Assembly: GCA_002162825.1 (NCBI GenBank)
Contig: MAAU01000085.1
Coordinates: 1 to 47,139 of the forward strand
Direction: 5' to 3'
DNA from: Gammaproteobacteria bacterium 54_18_T64
Lineage (GTDB): Bacteria > Pseudomonadota > Gammaproteobacteria > Pseudomonadales > Porticoccaceae
Length of the DNA: 47,139 bases
Under the pieces are notes generated by a model, which saw only the letters and a list, made by a program, of their open reading frames with translations, searched no databases and was not told the DNA's origin. The position numbers and the translations under genes were made by a program. This document shows positions 1-10,062 of the stretch, piece after piece. How positions within the stretch are numbered: the first letter of the stretch is position 1; every line of letters starts with the position of its first letter.

Positions 1-171
1 GAAGGCGGCACCGGTATTGTGTAGCAGAGTCCAATTAAAGAAGCTCGTTACTACTACTGGCTCGGCGTAGTTTAAATGCTCCGTCGCAAGGGCCTTCGTC
101 CACAGGTCGAGCACCAACAGTAATAGCGCCAGCACATAGAAAAGCGTGACGGGAAGCCCTTTAGTACTCAT
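1..171 (-). CDS. lspA: Lipoprotein signal peptidase (signal peptidase II), N-terminal part
   Basis: LspA is an inner-membrane aspartyl protease that removes the signal peptide from diacylglyceryl-modified prolipoproteins. Only the first 57 codons are present; the gene runs off the left edge. The translation starts MSTKGLPVTL, continues with a hydrophobic helix (about residues 9-24) and DLWTK, and ends with the conserved block HNTGAAF at the cut. Both match the N-terminal conserved boxes of the family (D-x-x-[TS]-K and N-x-G-[AV]-[AS]-F). The ATG at 171-169 lies 10 bp after the ileS stop, which is the usual ileS-lspA arrangement and implies co-transcription. The catalytic Asp pair would lie outside the window. 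Confidence 0.9.
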   Translation of the reverse strand, partial: MSTKGLPVTLFYVLALLLLVLDLWTKALATEHLNYAEPVVVTSFFNWTLLHNTGAAF

Positions 172-181
172 CAACAGTCGA

Positions 182-3019
182 TTAAGCGAAACGGCGCTGC
201 TCACCCTCGCCCTCAACATTGTCGACGCAGCGTGCGCAAATTTCTGGATGCTCGGTACTCGCACCCACATCCTCGCGGTGATGCCAGCAGCGCACACATT
301 TCTCGCCGCCACTCACGGCAACCTGAATGCTTAAACCGGCAATGCTACTTTCGTTAATCGCGCTATCGCTAACACCACTAGCAGGAATCTCACTTGGCGC
401 TAGCACAGTGGCGCCGGAGGTAATCAAAATAAAGCGCAGCTCATCACCGACCTTCGCCAAGGTAGCGGCCAGTGAACCATCACAATACAGTGTCACACTG
501 GCTTCGAGAGAACCTTTCAGGCGACCCGCCTGGCGCTCAACTTCCAGGGCTTTATTGACCGCTTCTTTAAGCGCGATAAATTGCTGCCAGTCGTCTTCGC
601 TCAAGACACTATCAGTTGCCAGTGCCGGTAGCGGATACCACTCCGCCAAATGCACAGACTCACTGCGTTCACCGGGCAATGCCTGCCACACCTCTTCGGC
701 GGTAAAGCAAAGAATGGGGGCGATCCAGCGCACCACGGCCTCGGCGACATGATAGAGAGCGGTTTGTGCAGAGCGCCTTGCCAAACTCTCGCCTTGGCAG
801 GTGTACTGGCGATCTTTAATAATATCGAGATAAACACCACCGAGATCACCGGCGCAAAAATTGTGAATTTTCTGGTAGATACTATGGAAATTATAGCTCT
901 CGTAAGCGCTGTTAATTTCCGTCTGCAATTGCTTGGCACGGCCAATCACCCAGCTATCGAGGGACAGCAATTCGTCACTGCCAACACAGTCTGTAGCGGG
1001 ATTAAAACCGTCGAGGTTAGACAGCATAAAGCGAATCGTATTGCGAATGCGACGATAGGAGTCGGCGGTGCGACGCAGGATCTCATCGGATACCGTCATT
1101 TCACCACTAAAGTCGGTGGAGGCCACCCACAGGCGCAGCACATCGGCACCCAACTCGTTAATGACCTTTTGCGGGGCCATGACATTGCCCAGAGATTTGG
1201 ACATTTTGTGGCCCTTGGCATCGACGGTAAAGCCGTGGGTCAGGACCGCTTTATAGGGCGCTGTACCGTTGATGGCGATGGACGATTTTAGCGACGATTG
1301 AAACCAGCCACGGTGTTGATCCGAGCCTTCGAGATAAAGATCGGCCGGATAGCTCAGATTATCACGGCGACGTAATACGGCCTCGTGACTAACACCGGAG
1401 TCAAACCAGACATCGAGGGTGTCATTAACCTTGTCGTATTGATCGGCTTCATCACCGAGCAAGTCCCGCGCATCGAGGTCGTACCAGGCGTCCATTCCAT
1501 CGCACTCAACCAACAGTGCAACCTGCTCAATCAGCGCTGGTGTATTGGGGTGCAGCTCGCCAGTTTCACCGTGAATAAACAGGGCAATCGGCACGCCCCA
1601 GGTGCGCTGGCGCGAGATACACCAGTCGGGGCTGTTCTCGAGCATGGCCTCCATGCGCGCCTGACCCCACTCGGGGAACCACTGGACTTTTTTAACTTCG
1701 GCCTTCGCGGCATCCAGCAGGCCGTGCTCCGTCATGCTGATAAACCACTGGGGCGTAGCGCGGAAAATCAACGGCGTTTTCGTGCGCCAGCAATGGGGGA
1801 AACTGTGAGTGATTTTTCCGTCGGCCAGCAAATACTTGCGCTCGCGAACCAGCTCGACAATTTTCTCATCCACTTTATAAACGTGTTCACCCGCAAACAA
1901 CTCAACGGAGGGGCGATAAACACCGTTATCGTCCAGGGTATTCAGCGTACCGATGCCGTATTTTCGCGACACAATAAAATCGTCAACACCGTGGTCGGCA
2001 GCCGTGTGCACAGCACCCGTACCCGCCTCGGTGGTGACATGGTCACCGAGTAATACCGGTACCTGTCGATCGTAAAAAGGGTGCTGTAACAATAAGCCTT
2101 CGAGCTTTTCACCCTGACAGCGGCCGACGATTGCAGAGTCTTCAATCTGCCAACGTTCGAGGGCAGACTCCATCAAATCAGCAGCGACCAGTAAACGCTT
2201 TGCTTGACCATCAATGCTGCATTGCAACAAGACATATTCAAGGTCGGCATGCAGCGACACCGCCTGGTTGGCGGGTAGAGTCCAGGGCGTCGTGGTCCAG
2301 ATCACCACGGTAAGCTCACCCTCACCACTGACACTATCGCCAAAGGCCTCACTAAACTTTTGCTGATCGACAGCGGGAAACATCACGTCGATGGAAAAAG
2401 AGGTTTTATCCTCGTACTCCACCTCGGCCTCGGCCAGCGCAGAGGCACCAACCACACTCCAGTAAACCGGCTTATAGCCCTTCACCAAATGGCCGCTTTC
2501 GGCAATTTTACCGAGGGCACGAATAATATCGGCCTCGTACTGGTAGTTAATGCTCAGGTAGGGATCATCCCACTCACCGAAAACACCGAGGCGAATAAAG
2601 TCTTTCTTTTGCCCTTCAACCTGGCGCAGGGCATAGTCGCGACACTTCTGACGAAAGGCTTTGTAGTCAATTTTGGCACCGGCCTTGCCGTGCTTCTTTT
2701 CAACCTGGTGCTCAATGGGCAGACCGTGGCAATCCCAGCCGGGCACGTAAGGCGCGTCGTAGCCCATTACCGTGCGCGACTTGACGATAATATCCTTGAG
2801 AATTTTATTCACCGCGTGGCCAATATGAATATCACCGTTGGCGTAGGGCGGGCCATCGTGAAGGATGAACTGCTCGCGCCCCGCACGGGCCTTGCGAATA
2901 GCCCCGTAAAGATCATTCTGCTGCCACTTCTTCAACATGCCCGGCTCGCGCTGGGCCAAATTGGCTTTCATCGGGAAGGCCGTTTTCGGCAGGTTCAAGG
3001 TCGCTTTATAGTCGTTCAT
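182..3019 (-). CDS. ileS: Isoleucyl-tRNA synthetase
   Basis: This cytoplasmic class I aminoacyl-tRNA synthetase charges tRNA-Ile and edits misactivated valine. The 945-residue product has the normal bacterial length. The ATP-binding HIGH signature is at residues 65-68 (after GPPYANGD), and the second signature KMSKS follows FTVDAKGH near residue 605. The large CP1 editing domain lies between them. The C-terminus carries the bacterial zinc-binding module [10 protein letters not shown]...CARC. The ATG at 3019 follows a purine-rich AGAGA. It sits 64 bp after ribF and 10 bp before lspA, so murJ, ribF, ileS and lspA are probably read as one unit. Several long open frames on the opposite strand are shadows of this GC-rich gene. 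Confidence 0.98.
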   Translation of the reverse strand: MNDYKATLNLPKTAFPMKANLAQREPGMLKKWQQNDLYGAIRKARAGREQFILHDGPPYANGDIHIGHAVNKILKDIIVKSRTVMGYDAPYVPGWDCHGLPIEHQVEKKHGKAGAKIDYKAFRQKCRDYALRQVEGQKKDFIRLGVFGEWDDPYLSINYQYEADIIRALGKIAESGHLVKGYKPVYWSVVGASALAEAEVEYEDKTSFSIDVMFPAVDQQKFSEAFGDSVSGEGELTVVIWTTTPWTLPANQAVSLHADLEYVLLQCSIDGQAKRLLVAADLMESALERWQIEDSAIVGRCQGEKLEGLLLQHPFYDRQVPVLLGDHVTTEAGTGAVHTAADHGVDDFIVSRKYGIGTLNTLDDNGVYRPSVELFAGEHVYKVDEKIVELVRERKYLLADGKITHSFPHCWRTKTPLIFRATPQWFISMTEHGLLDAAKAEVKKVQWFPEWGQARMEAMLENSPDWCISRQRTWGVPIALFIHGETGELHPNTPALIEQVALLVECDGMDAWYDLDARDLLGDEADQYDKVNDTLDVWFDSGVSHEAVLRRRDNLSYPADLYLEGSDQHRGWFQSSLKSSIAINGTAPYKAVLTHGFTVDAKGHKMSKSLGNVMAPQKVINELGADVLRLWVASTDFSGEMTVSDEILRRTADSYRRIRNTIRFMLSNLDGFNPATDCVGSDELLSLDSWVIGRAKQLQTEINSAYESYNFHSIYQKIHNFCAGDLGGVYLDIIKDRQYTCQGESLARRSAQTALYHVAEAVVRWIAPILCFTAEEVWQALPGERSESVHLAEWYPLPALATDSVLSEDDWQQFIALKEAVNKALEVERQAGRLKGSLEASVTLYCDGSLAATLAKVGDELRFILITSGATVLAPSEIPASGVSDSAINESSIAGLSIQVAVSGGEKCVRCWHHREDVGASTEHPEICARCVDNVEGEGEQRRFA

Positions 3020-3083
3020 AAGTCTCTGGTTTTACTCACATTCAATTCGGTTCAGCGCCACGTAAAACAACTACGCTCGCGAT

Positions 3084-4025
3084 TTAATTCGATGCAGCCG
3101 CGAAGTATTCACGAGCCGTTTGGATGTCCTGGTTAATATTGATCACCAACTCATCAAGGGTGGTAAATTTTTGCTCGTCGCGCAGCTTTTTCTTAAACTC
3201 AACGGCAATGCGCCGGCCATAAATATTGCCCGCCCAGTCCAGCATATGTACTTCCAGCACCGGCTTGAGTAAATCACCCAGGGTGGGCCGTAAACCGACA
3301 TTGGCCACGCCCCGTATACGCTCGCCATCCAGTAAGACCTCGACGGCAAAAACGCCACTCAAGGGGGCTCGATAGCGGTGTAAGTTCACATTGGCGGTGG
3401 GAATACCCAATTTACTGCCCAACTGCTGCCCGTAACAAACCTTACCCGCAATGCGAAAGGGTCGACCCAGCAAAGCCTCGGCTTCGTCAAACCGCGCCGC
3501 CTCCAGAACTGCGCGAATGCGGGTACTGCTAACCCGCTCCCTATCCGCCTTCACGGTTTGGGTCGCCATCACCTCAAAATCGTGGGCCCTTCCCACTTTT
3601 TCGAGCATGGCGAAATCACCCCTACGGTCGCAGCCAAAGTGGAAGTCATCGCCAATCACCAGGCATTTAATACCCAAACCACCAATCAATAAGTCATCCA
3701 CGAACTGCTGAGCGGTGAGACTGCGCATGGCGCGATTGAACTGCAGGCAAACGACGCGATCGACTCCCGCATCGAGCAAGGCCTCAACCTTTTCACGCAG
3801 GCGCATCAGTCGTGCCGGGGCCTGCTCCCGAGAAAAGTACTCCCGGGGCTGAGGTTCAAACATCATTACCACCGAGGGTAAACCGTAGTGTTTGGCGCGC
3901 TCGTTAATCTGGGCAATGATCGATTGATGGCCGTGATGGACGCCGTCAAAGGAGCCTATAGTGGCGACGCAGCCACGGTGCTCCTCGCGCAGGTTGTGCA
4001 AACCTCGAACAAAGAAATCCACCAC
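3084..4025 (-). CDS. ribF: Bifunctional riboflavin kinase / FAD synthetase
   Basis: RibF phosphorylates riboflavin to FMN and adenylylates FMN to FAD. The N-terminal nucleotidyltransferase half begins with the signature TIGSFDGVHHGHQ. The C-terminal flavokinase half contains GKVCYGQQLGSKLGIPTANV, the family's G-x-x-x-G-x-P-T-A-N motif. The open frame extends up to an ATG at 4058, but homologues such as the E. coli protein start just before (V/I)RG(L/I)HNL. I therefore prefer the GTG at 4025 or the adjacent GTG at 4022 (about 313 residues); no good Shine-Dalgarno decides between them. It lies downstream of murJ and upstream of ileS, the usual gammaproteobacterial order. The product is certain; the start is not. 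Confidence 0.93.
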   Translation of the reverse strand: MVDFFVRGLHNLREEHRGCVATIGSFDGVHHGHQSIIAQINERAKHYGLPSVVMMFEPQPREYFSREQAPARLMRLREKVEALLDAGVDRVVCLQFNRAMRSLTAQQFVDDLLIGGLGIKCLVIGDDFHFGCDRRGDFAMLEKVGRAHDFEVMATQTVKADRERVSSTRIRAVLEAARFDEAEALLGRPFRIAGKVCYGQQLGSKLGIPTANVNLHRYRAPLSGVFAVEVLLDGERIRGVANVGLRPTLGDLLKPVLEVHMLDWAGNIYGRRIAVEFKKKLRDEQKFTTLDELVININQDIQTAREYFAAASN

Positions 4026-4066
4026 GCCATTTGCCACTACCAAAGCCCATCCCATCAAAACGAGGA

Positions 4067-4072
4067 ATTATA
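4067..4072 (-). promoter_or_regulatory. Possible -10 box in front of ribF
   Basis: The minus strand reads TATAAT exactly, in the gap between murJ and ribF. At a 17-bp spacing the upstream hexamer is TGCCTT, a poor -35. If active, it would give ribF-ileS-lspA their own transcript with a leader of about 35 nt to the preferred GTG start. It could equally be a chance match. Confidence 0.3.
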
Positions 4073-4159
4073 CCCAGCCCAGCCGCCGAAAGGCAGCCCT
4101 GCCGCACGAAAGTTAGGCGACAGCCAATATCACTACCCATAAACATCGCACTCTACACA

Positions 4160-5752
4160 CTACCTAGCCGGACTGCGCAGTTGGCTGAGGCGAAAACCAC
4201 AGACAAAAAGGCTCCCCGCGTAAACGACAAAACCGGTACCACAAATGCCCAACACGGTCAGCGCCCGAGTCAAAAAGCTCATCGCAAACCAATCGCCGTA
4301 CTGGCTCAGGCAAAGGTATAAAACCCCCGCCATCGCGACATTGGCCAGCAACAACATGCCGGCAAATCGAGCCCAGCCGCTGGGCGCACGGTACACACCA
4401 CTGCGGCGCAAACCGCGAAACAGTAAAGCCGCATTGAGAAAGGCTGCGCAGGATGTCGCCAATGCCAGGCCGGCATGACCGAGAGCAAAGTAATGGTGTA
4501 AGAACAGGACGAAAACTAGGTTCATCACCATATTCGCCGCCATCGCCACCAGACCAATCTTCACCGGGGTCTTGGTATCCTGGCGGGCAAAATAGCCTGG
4601 TGCCAGCACCTTGATCAGCATAAAGGCCACCACCCCCAGAGCGTAGGCGCGCAGGCTGAAGCCTGACATAACGATATCGCGCCGATCGATTGCGCTACCG
4701 TCGTAAAACAAGGCGGCGAGCAGCGGTTCGGCAATCAACATCAGGGCGATGGAGGCCGGCACCGCAATCAACAGCACGAAACGCAGTGCCCAATCGAGGG
4801 TGGCATTAAATTCTGCCGGTGATTTGGCCCCGTGCTGGCGTGAGAGACTGGGCAGAATAACCGTCGCTGCCGCTACGCCGAAGACACCTAGGGGCAACTC
4901 CGCCAGCCGGTCTGAATAGTAGAGCCACGACACACTGCCGGTGGGTAAAAAGGAGGCAATGACGGTGTCGAGCAGTAGATTGATCTGACTCACGGAGACG
5001 CCAAAAATGGCCGGCGCCATTAAACGGAGGATTTGTTTAACGCCGGGGTAGTGCCAGTCGATTTTTGGTGAGGGCAGTAAATGAATATTGGCCAGGAAGG
5101 GGATTTGAAAGAGCAGCTGAATAATACCTGCGGCAAAGACCCCCCAGGCCAATGCAAACACCGGCCGCTCAAACCAGGGAGCCGCCACCAGTGCGGCGCC
5201 AATCAAACACAGGTTCAGCCACACCGGGGTAAAAGCCGGCACCGCAAAGCGGTCGTAACTGTTCAAGATGCCACCGGCAAAACCGGTCAAAGAGATGAAC
5301 AGCAAATAGGGGAAGGTCACGCGAATCATCTCGGTGGTGGCCTGAAACTTTGTTGCATCGCCGACAAAACCCGGAGCGAAAAGCCCGGCGAGCATGGGGG
5401 CGGCAATCACCGCCACTACCGTAAGCACAATCAGCACCGAGCCCAGGGCACCTGCCACCCGATCAATCAACTCCTTAACTGCCGCCTGGCCGCCCTTGTT
5501 GCGGTACTCGGTAAGCACCGGCACAAAGGCCTGGGCAAAGGCCCCCTCGGCAAACAGGCGACGCAAAAAATTGGGGATTTTAAAGGCGACGAAAAAGGCA
5601 TCGGCAAAACCATCCGCGCCAATCACCCGAGCAAACACCACGTCGCGGATCAGCCCGAGTATGCGCGACAACATAGTCATGGCACCGACAATGGCGCTGG
5701 AACCGAGCAAACCTCGGCGGGGCTTTGGCGGCGGCGTTTGGGTTTCGCGCAA
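4160..5752 (-). CDS. murJ: Lipid II flippase MurJ (MviN)
   Basis: MurJ is a polytopic inner-membrane protein of the MOP exporter superfamily. It flips undecaprenyl-linked lipid II to the periplasm for peptidoglycan polymerisation. The 530-residue product starts, after a short polar tail, with SSAIVGAMTMLSRILGLIRD, the diagnostic first helix with its conserved arginines. About fourteen hydrophobic segments follow, including the AEGAFAQAFVPVL block. The start codon is TTG (5752-5750), supported by AAGGA seven bases upstream and by the alignment to homologues. It is divergent from hslV and heads the murJ-ribF-ileS-lspA group. The rpsT gene often found next to murJ in gammaproteobacteria is not present here. 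Confidence 0.96.
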   Translation of the reverse strand: MRETQTPPPKPRRGLLGSSAIVGAMTMLSRILGLIRDVVFARVIGADGFADAFFVAFKIPNFLRRLFAEGAFAQAFVPVLTEYRNKGGQAAVKELIDRVAGALGSVLIVLTVVAVIAAPMLAGLFAPGFVGDATKFQATTEMIRVTFPYLLFISLTGFAGGILNSYDRFAVPAFTPVWLNLCLIGAALVAAPWFERPVFALAWGVFAAGIIQLLFQIPFLANIHLLPSPKIDWHYPGVKQILRLMAPAIFGVSVSQINLLLDTVIASFLPTGSVSWLYYSDRLAELPLGVFGVAAATVILPSLSRQHGAKSPAEFNATLDWALRFVLLIAVPASIALMLIAEPLLAALFYDGSAIDRRDIVMSGFSLRAYALGVVAFMLIKVLAPGYFARQDTKTPVKIGLVAMAANMVMNLVFVLFLHHYFALGHAGLALATSCAAFLNAALLFRGLRRSGVYRAPSGWARFAGMLLLANVAMAGVLYLCLSQYGDWFAMSFLTRALTVLGICGTGFVVYAGSLFVCGFRLSQLRSPAR

Positions 5753-5891
5753 TGGACTATCCTTACTGGCAGGTGCTTATTAGCCGCTGCCGACCACCGG
5801 CTTGGCGAAAAACCACGCACTCGGCAACAAGCTGTTTATTTTATGCGGTGTCTTTATAACGGCGTCGCGACCGCCGCGTTTGCAGGCCGCT

Positions 5892-5920
5892 AGTGTAACG
5901 GTGCGACAAGCCAGCACCAA
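5892..5920 (-). promoter_or_regulatory. Candidate sigma70 promoter for murJ
   Basis: On the minus strand TTGGTG (5920-5915) and TACACT (5897-5892) are separated by exactly 17 bp. Each matches the consensus only partly. The leader to the murJ TTG would be about 135 nt. I see no better pair in the murJ-hslV gap. Confidence 0.3.
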
Positions 5921-5972
5921 GGGTGCAGATCTTGGCAGCCAAAAAAAACGGTCAAATGAAGGACTGATCGAC

Positions 5973-6001
5973 ATTGAATTCGCCACACCTCGCCCCCAGA
6001 T
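5973..6001 (+). promoter_or_regulatory. Sigma32-like heat-shock promoter of hslVU
   Basis: ATTGAAT (5973-5979) and CCCCAGAT (5994-6001), separated by 14 bp, closely match the sigma32 pattern CTTGAAA - N11-16 - CCCCATNT. The implied start near 6008 leaves a leader of about 23 nt that contains GGGAG (6020-6024) before hslV. Heat-shock control of hslVU by RpoH is established in E. coli, so position and sequence agree. Confidence 0.65.
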
Positions 6002-6030
6002 AGGGCTGGGCATACAATTGGGAGATTCCA

Positions 6031-6591
6031 TTGGAACAATATCGAGGCACCACCATTCTCTCCGTCCGACGCAACGGCAAAGTCGTTATCGGCGGCGATG
6101 GCCAGGTATCGCTGGGCAATACCATCATGAAAGGTAACGCGCGCAAGGTCAGGCGTCTGTACAACGACGAAGTGATTGCCGGCTTCGCGGGCGGCACCGC
6201 CGATGCCTTTACCCTGTTTGAGCGCTTTGAAGCCAAACTGGAAGAACACCGTGGCAATATCGTGCGCGCCGCCGTCGAGCTGGCCAAAGACTGGCGCACC
6301 GACCGCATTCTGCGCCGCCTCGAAGCCCTACTCGCCGTCGCCAATAAAGATGCCTCGCTGATTATCACCGGCAACGGTGATGTGATTCAGCCCGAAGACG
6401 ACCTAATCGCCATCGGCTCCGGAGGCCCCTTCGCCCAGTCGGCGGCCATGGCACTGCTCAAGAATACCGATCTCAGTGCCCGCGACATCGTCGAAAAAGG
6501 CTTGGAAATAGCCGGCGATATCTGCATCTATACCAATCACAATCGCACCATTGAAGAGCTCGACAGCGTGGTCGCTGACAAGGCCGAATAG
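6031..6591 (+). CDS. hslV: ATP-dependent protease HslVU, peptidase subunit HslV
   Basis: HslV forms the dodecameric threonine-protease core of HslVU (ClpQY), a cytoplasmic heat-shock protease. The product has 186 residues. After a six-residue propeptide (MEQYRG) comes TTILSVRR, so Thr7 should become the N-terminal nucleophile after self-cleavage. [37 protein letters not shown] and LIITGNGDV are family signatures in the usual order. The start is TTG at 6031, with GGGAG six bases upstream. E. coli HslV has only Met before the catalytic Thr, so the longer propeptide is a small difference, also seen in some other bacteria. hslU follows 70 bp downstream. Confidence 0.96.
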   Translation: MEQYRGTTILSVRRNGKVVIGGDGQVSLGNTIMKGNARKVRRLYNDEVIAGFAGGTADAFTLFERFEAKLEEHRGNIVRAAVELAKDWRTDRILRRLEALLAVANKDASLIITGNGDVIQPEDDLIAIGSGGPFAQSAAMALLKNTDLSARDIVEKGLEIAGDICIYTNHNRTIEELDSVVADKAE

Positions 6592-6661
6592 TATAAGCGC
6601 AGGGCTGAACCATGAGTCTCGGCCCGAGCGATACCAAGCAGTCAATTTTAGGGAACAGCCC

Positions 6662-7993
6662 ATGTCCAATATGACCCCTCGTGAAATCGTCCACGAGCTC
6701 GACCGCCACATCGTCGGCCAAAATCAGGCCAAGCGCGCCGTCGCCATCGCCCTGCGCAATCGCTGGCGTCGCATGCAGCTCAATGAAGAGCTGCGCAATG
6801 AAGTCACCCCCAAGAATATATTGATGATAGGCCCCACCGGCGTCGGCAAGACCGAAATTGCCCGCCGTTTAGCGAAATTATCCAACGCGCCTTTTATCAA
6901 GGTTGAAGCCACCAAGTTCACCGAAGTGGGCTACGTCGGTCGCGATGTCGAGTCCATTGTCCGCGATCTGGTCGAAACGGCCGTCAAGCTACTGCGCGAG
7001 CAGGAAGTCACCAAGGTCGACCAGCGCGCCAAGGACCAGGCCGAGGAGCGCATCCTCGACGCATTATTGCCACCGGCCCGTGGCGACGAGACCAAGGCGG
7101 AGGGCGAGGACTCCAGCACCCGGCAACTCTTTCGCAAAAAACTACGCGAGGGCGATCTCGACGACAAAGAGATTGAGATCGACCTCAGCGCCGCCTCCCC
7201 CAACGTAGAGATTATGGCACCCCCCGGCATGGAGGAGATGACCAGCCAGCTGCAGAGCATGTTCTCCAATATGGGTGGCGGCAAAACCAAGACCCGCAAA
7301 CTCACCGTTGCCCAGGCCCTGAAACACCTGACGGAAGAGGAAGCCGCCAAGCTGGTCAACGAAGACGACATCAAAACCCGCGCCATTGCCAATGCCGAGC
7401 AAAACGGCATTGTCTTTATCGACGAGCTCGACAAGGTCGCCAAGCGCGGCGAAACCTCGGGCAGCGATGTCTCCCGCGAGGGTGTACAGCGTGACCTGCT
7501 GCCGCTGATTGAAGGCTGCACCGTGTCGACCAAGTACGGCATGATCAAGACCGACCACATCCTGTTTATCGCCTCCGGGGCCTTTCATTTTTCCAAACCC
7601 TCCGACCTGATTCCCGAATTACAGGGCCGCCTGCCAATTCGCGTAGAACTGGACTCCCTCAACGCCGACGATTTTAAGCGCATCCTCACCGAGCCGAAGG
7701 CCTCGCTGACCGAGCAATATCGCGAACTTTTGGCCACCGAGGGCTTGAGTGTGGACTTTAGCGATGAGGGCGTGCAGCGTTTGGCTGAAATCGCCTCCGA
7801 GGTCAATGAACGCACCGAGAATATCGGCGCGCGCCGTCTGCACACCGTGCTCGAACGCTTGCTAGAAGAGGTTTCCTTTGAAGCCGGTGACATGGCGGCC
7901 GATGGCAAAACCATTGAAATCGATGCCGCCTTTGTCGACCAGCACCTCGACGCACTGGCCAGCGATGAAGACCTATCGCGCTTTATTCTTTAA
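6662..7993 (+). CDS. hslU: HslVU ATPase subunit HslU (ClpY)
   Basis: HslU is the AAA+ unfoldase ring that feeds substrates to HslV. The start is ATG at 6662 with AGGGA upstream, giving 443 residues, the same length as the E. coli protein. An in-frame extension reaching back into hslV is not homologous and is ignored. Seen in order: the N-terminal [16 protein letters not shown]; Walker A GPTGVGKT at residues 57-64; the GYVGRDVES pore loop; an acidic intermediate (I) domain of roughly 110-240; Walker [10 protein letters not shown]; and the sensor region [10 protein letters not shown] near the C-terminus, which ends DLSRFIL, the tail that docks into HslV. Co-transcription with hslV is expected. 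Confidence 0.98.
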   Translation: MSNMTPREIVHELDRHIVGQNQAKRAVAIALRNRWRRMQLNEELRNEVTPKNILMIGPTGVGKTEIARRLAKLSNAPFIKVEATKFTEVGYVGRDVESIVRDLVETAVKLLREQEVTKVDQRAKDQAEERILDALLPPARGDETKAEGEDSSTRQLFRKKLREGDLDDKEIEIDLSAASPNVEIMAPPGMEEMTSQLQSMFSNMGGGKTKTRKLTVAQALKHLTEEEAAKLVNEDDIKTRAIANAEQNGIVFIDELDKVAKRGETSGSDVSREGVQRDLLPLIEGCTVSTKYGMIKTDHILFIASGAFHFSKPSDLIPELQGRLPIRVELDSLNADDFKRILTEPKASLTEQYRELLATEGLSVDFSDEGVQRLAEIASEVNERTENIGARRLHTVLERLLEEVSFEAGDMAADGKTIEIDAAFVDQHLDALASDEDLSRFIL

Positions 7994-8040
7994 GCCGCTG
8001 TTGAGCTAACGGTAACTTCAGCAACTATATAAAGGCCACC

Positions 8041-9933
8041 ATGCCCCTACTTCGACTCGACAATGTCAGCCTGCACTTCGGCACCCGCGACCTACTTAAA
8101 ACAGTCGACCTGACCCTGCACAAAAACCAGAAGATCGGCTTACTGGGGCGCAACGGCGAGGGTAAAACCACCCTGCTAAAACTGCTCGGCCAACGCATTC
8201 AGGCCGACAGTGGTGACTACTGGCTACGCCCGGGTTGTAAGATCGCCTGGCTGGAGCAGGACCTGCCCGATGCCGATGAATCCTCGGTTTACGACGTCGT
8301 CGCCAGCGGCCTAGAAGAAGTGGGTGCCCTGCTCGCCGCCTATCACCACAGCATTAACGATGGCGACATGGACACCATGGCCCGCGTGCAGCACGAGCTA
8401 GAAGCCAAAGATGGCTGGCTGCTACAACAAAAGGTCGACACCATTATCAGCCAGCTCGAACTACCCGCCGATGCACTGATGAAGTCGCTTTCCGGCGGCT
8501 GGCGCAAACGCGTGGCACTGGCCAAGGCCCTGGTCACCGACCCCGATATACTGCTGCTCGATGAGCCGACCAACCATCTCGACATCCTCGCCATTGAGTG
8601 GCTCGAAAATCAGCTGAAGAATTTTCGCGGTGCGCTAATACTCGTCACCCACGACCGTGCTTTTCTACAACAAGTGGCCAACGAAATCGTCGAGCTGGAC
8701 CGTGGCACGTTGCACGCCTGGAGCGGCAACTACCACGGTTTCCTGGTGTATCGCGAACAACAAATGGCGGCAGAAGAAAGAGCTAACGCCCTGTTCGACA
8801 AAAAACTGGCCCAGGAAGAAGTGTGGATACGCCAGGGTATTAAGGCCCGACGCACCCGCAATGAAGGCCGGGTTCGCGCCCTGAAAAGCCTGCGCGATGA
8901 ACACTCCCAGCGCGTCAGTCGCCAGGGCAAGGCCGACTTCCGCATCGAAACGGGCGGAACCTCGGGCAAAATCGTCGCCGAACTCGAGCATGTCAGTCAC
9001 GCCTTTAATGGCAACCCGGTGATCGACAATCTCTCGTTGAAAGTGGTACGCGGAGATCGCATTGGATTTGTCGGCGCCAACGGCGCGGGTAAATCGACCC
9101 TGCTTAAAGTCCTGCTCGGCGAACTCATCCCCCAAGAGGGCACGGTCAAGCTCGGCACCAAAATGGAAGTCGCCTACTTTGACCAGTTGAGAAACCAGCT
9201 CGACCCCGAAAAAACCCTGCTCGACAATGTTTGCGGTGGCCAGGAATTTATTACCATCAATGGTAAAGACCGCCACGCCATTAGTTATTTAAGCGACTTT
9301 TTATTCAGCCCCGAGCGGGTGCGTCTGCCCTGTAAAGCGCTATCGGGTGGCGAGCAAAACCGCGCCATTTTGGCCAAGCTGTTCAGCAAGCCCGCCAATA
9401 TACTGGTGCTTGATGAACCGACCAACGATCTCGACATTGAAACCCTCGAATTGCTCGAAGAAATCCTTCTCGACTTTGACGGCACCGTGCTACTGGTGAG
9501 CCACGACCGGGAATTTATGGATCACACCGTGACCCAGATTCTCACCTTTGATGGTCGGGGCAAGATCAGCGCACACGTCGGCGGCTACAGCGACTGGGTG
9601 GGTCGGGGCGGCAAGCTACAGGCCGAAAGCCAAACATCCAGCCCAACAAAGAGTAGCGAACCGGCACCGACAAATGCCTCCGAAGCCGCAACACAGAAAC
9701 CTGTCGTGGTGAAAAAGAAACTGTCCTACAAGGCCCAACGTGAGCTCGACTCACTACCGGCACTCATTGAGAAACTGGAAACCCGCCAGGCAGAGCTGGA
9801 AACCATCATCGGCCAGGCCGACTTCTACAGCCAGGAACAGGCGGCACAACAAAGCACTCTCGATGAAATGACCGCCCTCGCAAGCAAGCTCGAGGAAGTC
9901 TATGCTCGCTGGGAAGAACTCGATTCCGATTGA
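8041..9933 (+). CDS. uup: ABC-F family ATPase Uup
   Basis: Uup is a soluble ABC-F protein with two ATP-binding cassettes and no membrane domain; family members act on ribosomes. E. coli Uup affects transposon precise excision and the handling of stalled ribosomes or branched DNA. The 630-residue product has Walker A motifs at 36-43 (GRNGEGKT) and 345-352 (GANGAGKS), signature motifs LSGGWRKR and LSGGEQNR, and Walker B LLLDEPTNHLD and LVLDEPTNDLD. The inter-domain linker contains AQEEVWIRQGIKARRTRNEG, almost identical to E. coli Uup. The C-terminal 70 residues (KLSYKAQRELDSLPALIEKL onward) form the Uup-type coiled coil, which separates it from EttA and YheS. It starts 47 bp after hslU. Confidence 0.95.
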   Translation: MPLLRLDNVSLHFGTRDLLKTVDLTLHKNQKIGLLGRNGEGKTTLLKLLGQRIQADSGDYWLRPGCKIAWLEQDLPDADESSVYDVVASGLEEVGALLAAYHHSINDGDMDTMARVQHELEAKDGWLLQQKVDTIISQLELPADALMKSLSGGWRKRVALAKALVTDPDILLLDEPTNHLDILAIEWLENQLKNFRGALILVTHDRAFLQQVANEIVELDRGTLHAWSGNYHGFLVYREQQMAAEERANALFDKKLAQEEVWIRQGIKARRTRNEGRVRALKSLRDEHSQRVSRQGKADFRIETGGTSGKIVAELEHVSHAFNGNPVIDNLSLKVVRGDRIGFVGANGAGKSTLLKVLLGELIPQEGTVKLGTKMEVAYFDQLRNQLDPEKTLLDNVCGGQEFITINGKDRHAISYLSDFLFSPERVRLPCKALSGGEQNRAILAKLFSKPANILVLDEPTNDLDIETLELLEEILLDFDGTVLLVSHDREFMDHTVTQILTFDGRGKISAHVGGYSDWVGRGGKLQAESQTSSPTKSSEPAPTNASEAATQKPVVVKKKLSYKAQRELDSLPALIEKLETRQAELETIIGQADFYSQEQAAQQSTLDEMTALASKLEEVYARWEELDSD

Positions 9934-10002
9934 AACACCAGTGATGGTTAATAAGCATCTTCGCATGGCCCCGCTCTCCAAGACTCAAATAAAGCCTGCA
10001 AA

Positions 10003-10040
10003 TTGACAGCCCGCCCCTCTCTCACTTAAGGTTGCGGGCT
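10003..10040 (+). promoter_or_regulatory. TTGACA box and GC-rich hairpin before the MaoC gene
   Basis: A consensus -35 hexamer TTGACA (10003-10008) lies 55 bp before the MaoC-type gene, but the hexamer at 17-bp spacing (TTAAGG) is a poor -10. A 7-bp inverted repeat AGCCCGC (10008-10014) / GCGGGCT (10034-10040) overlaps it, with a 19-nt loop and no T tract. It could be a leader hairpin or a weak uup terminator. Confidence 0.3.
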
Positions 10041-10062
10041 ACCCCACCCAAGGAGAAGCCCC

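Noticed and set aside
327-2313. Long open frames on the plus strand opposite ileS (up to 222 codons)
   Set aside because: They lie entirely within the certain ileS gene on the other strand, have no recognisable domains and reflect codon bias of a GC-rich gene.
5081-5893. 270-codon plus-strand frame opposite murJ
   Set aside because: Antisense to the conserved murJ membrane segments; its composition (rich in His, Gln, Gly, Arg) is typical of shadow frames.
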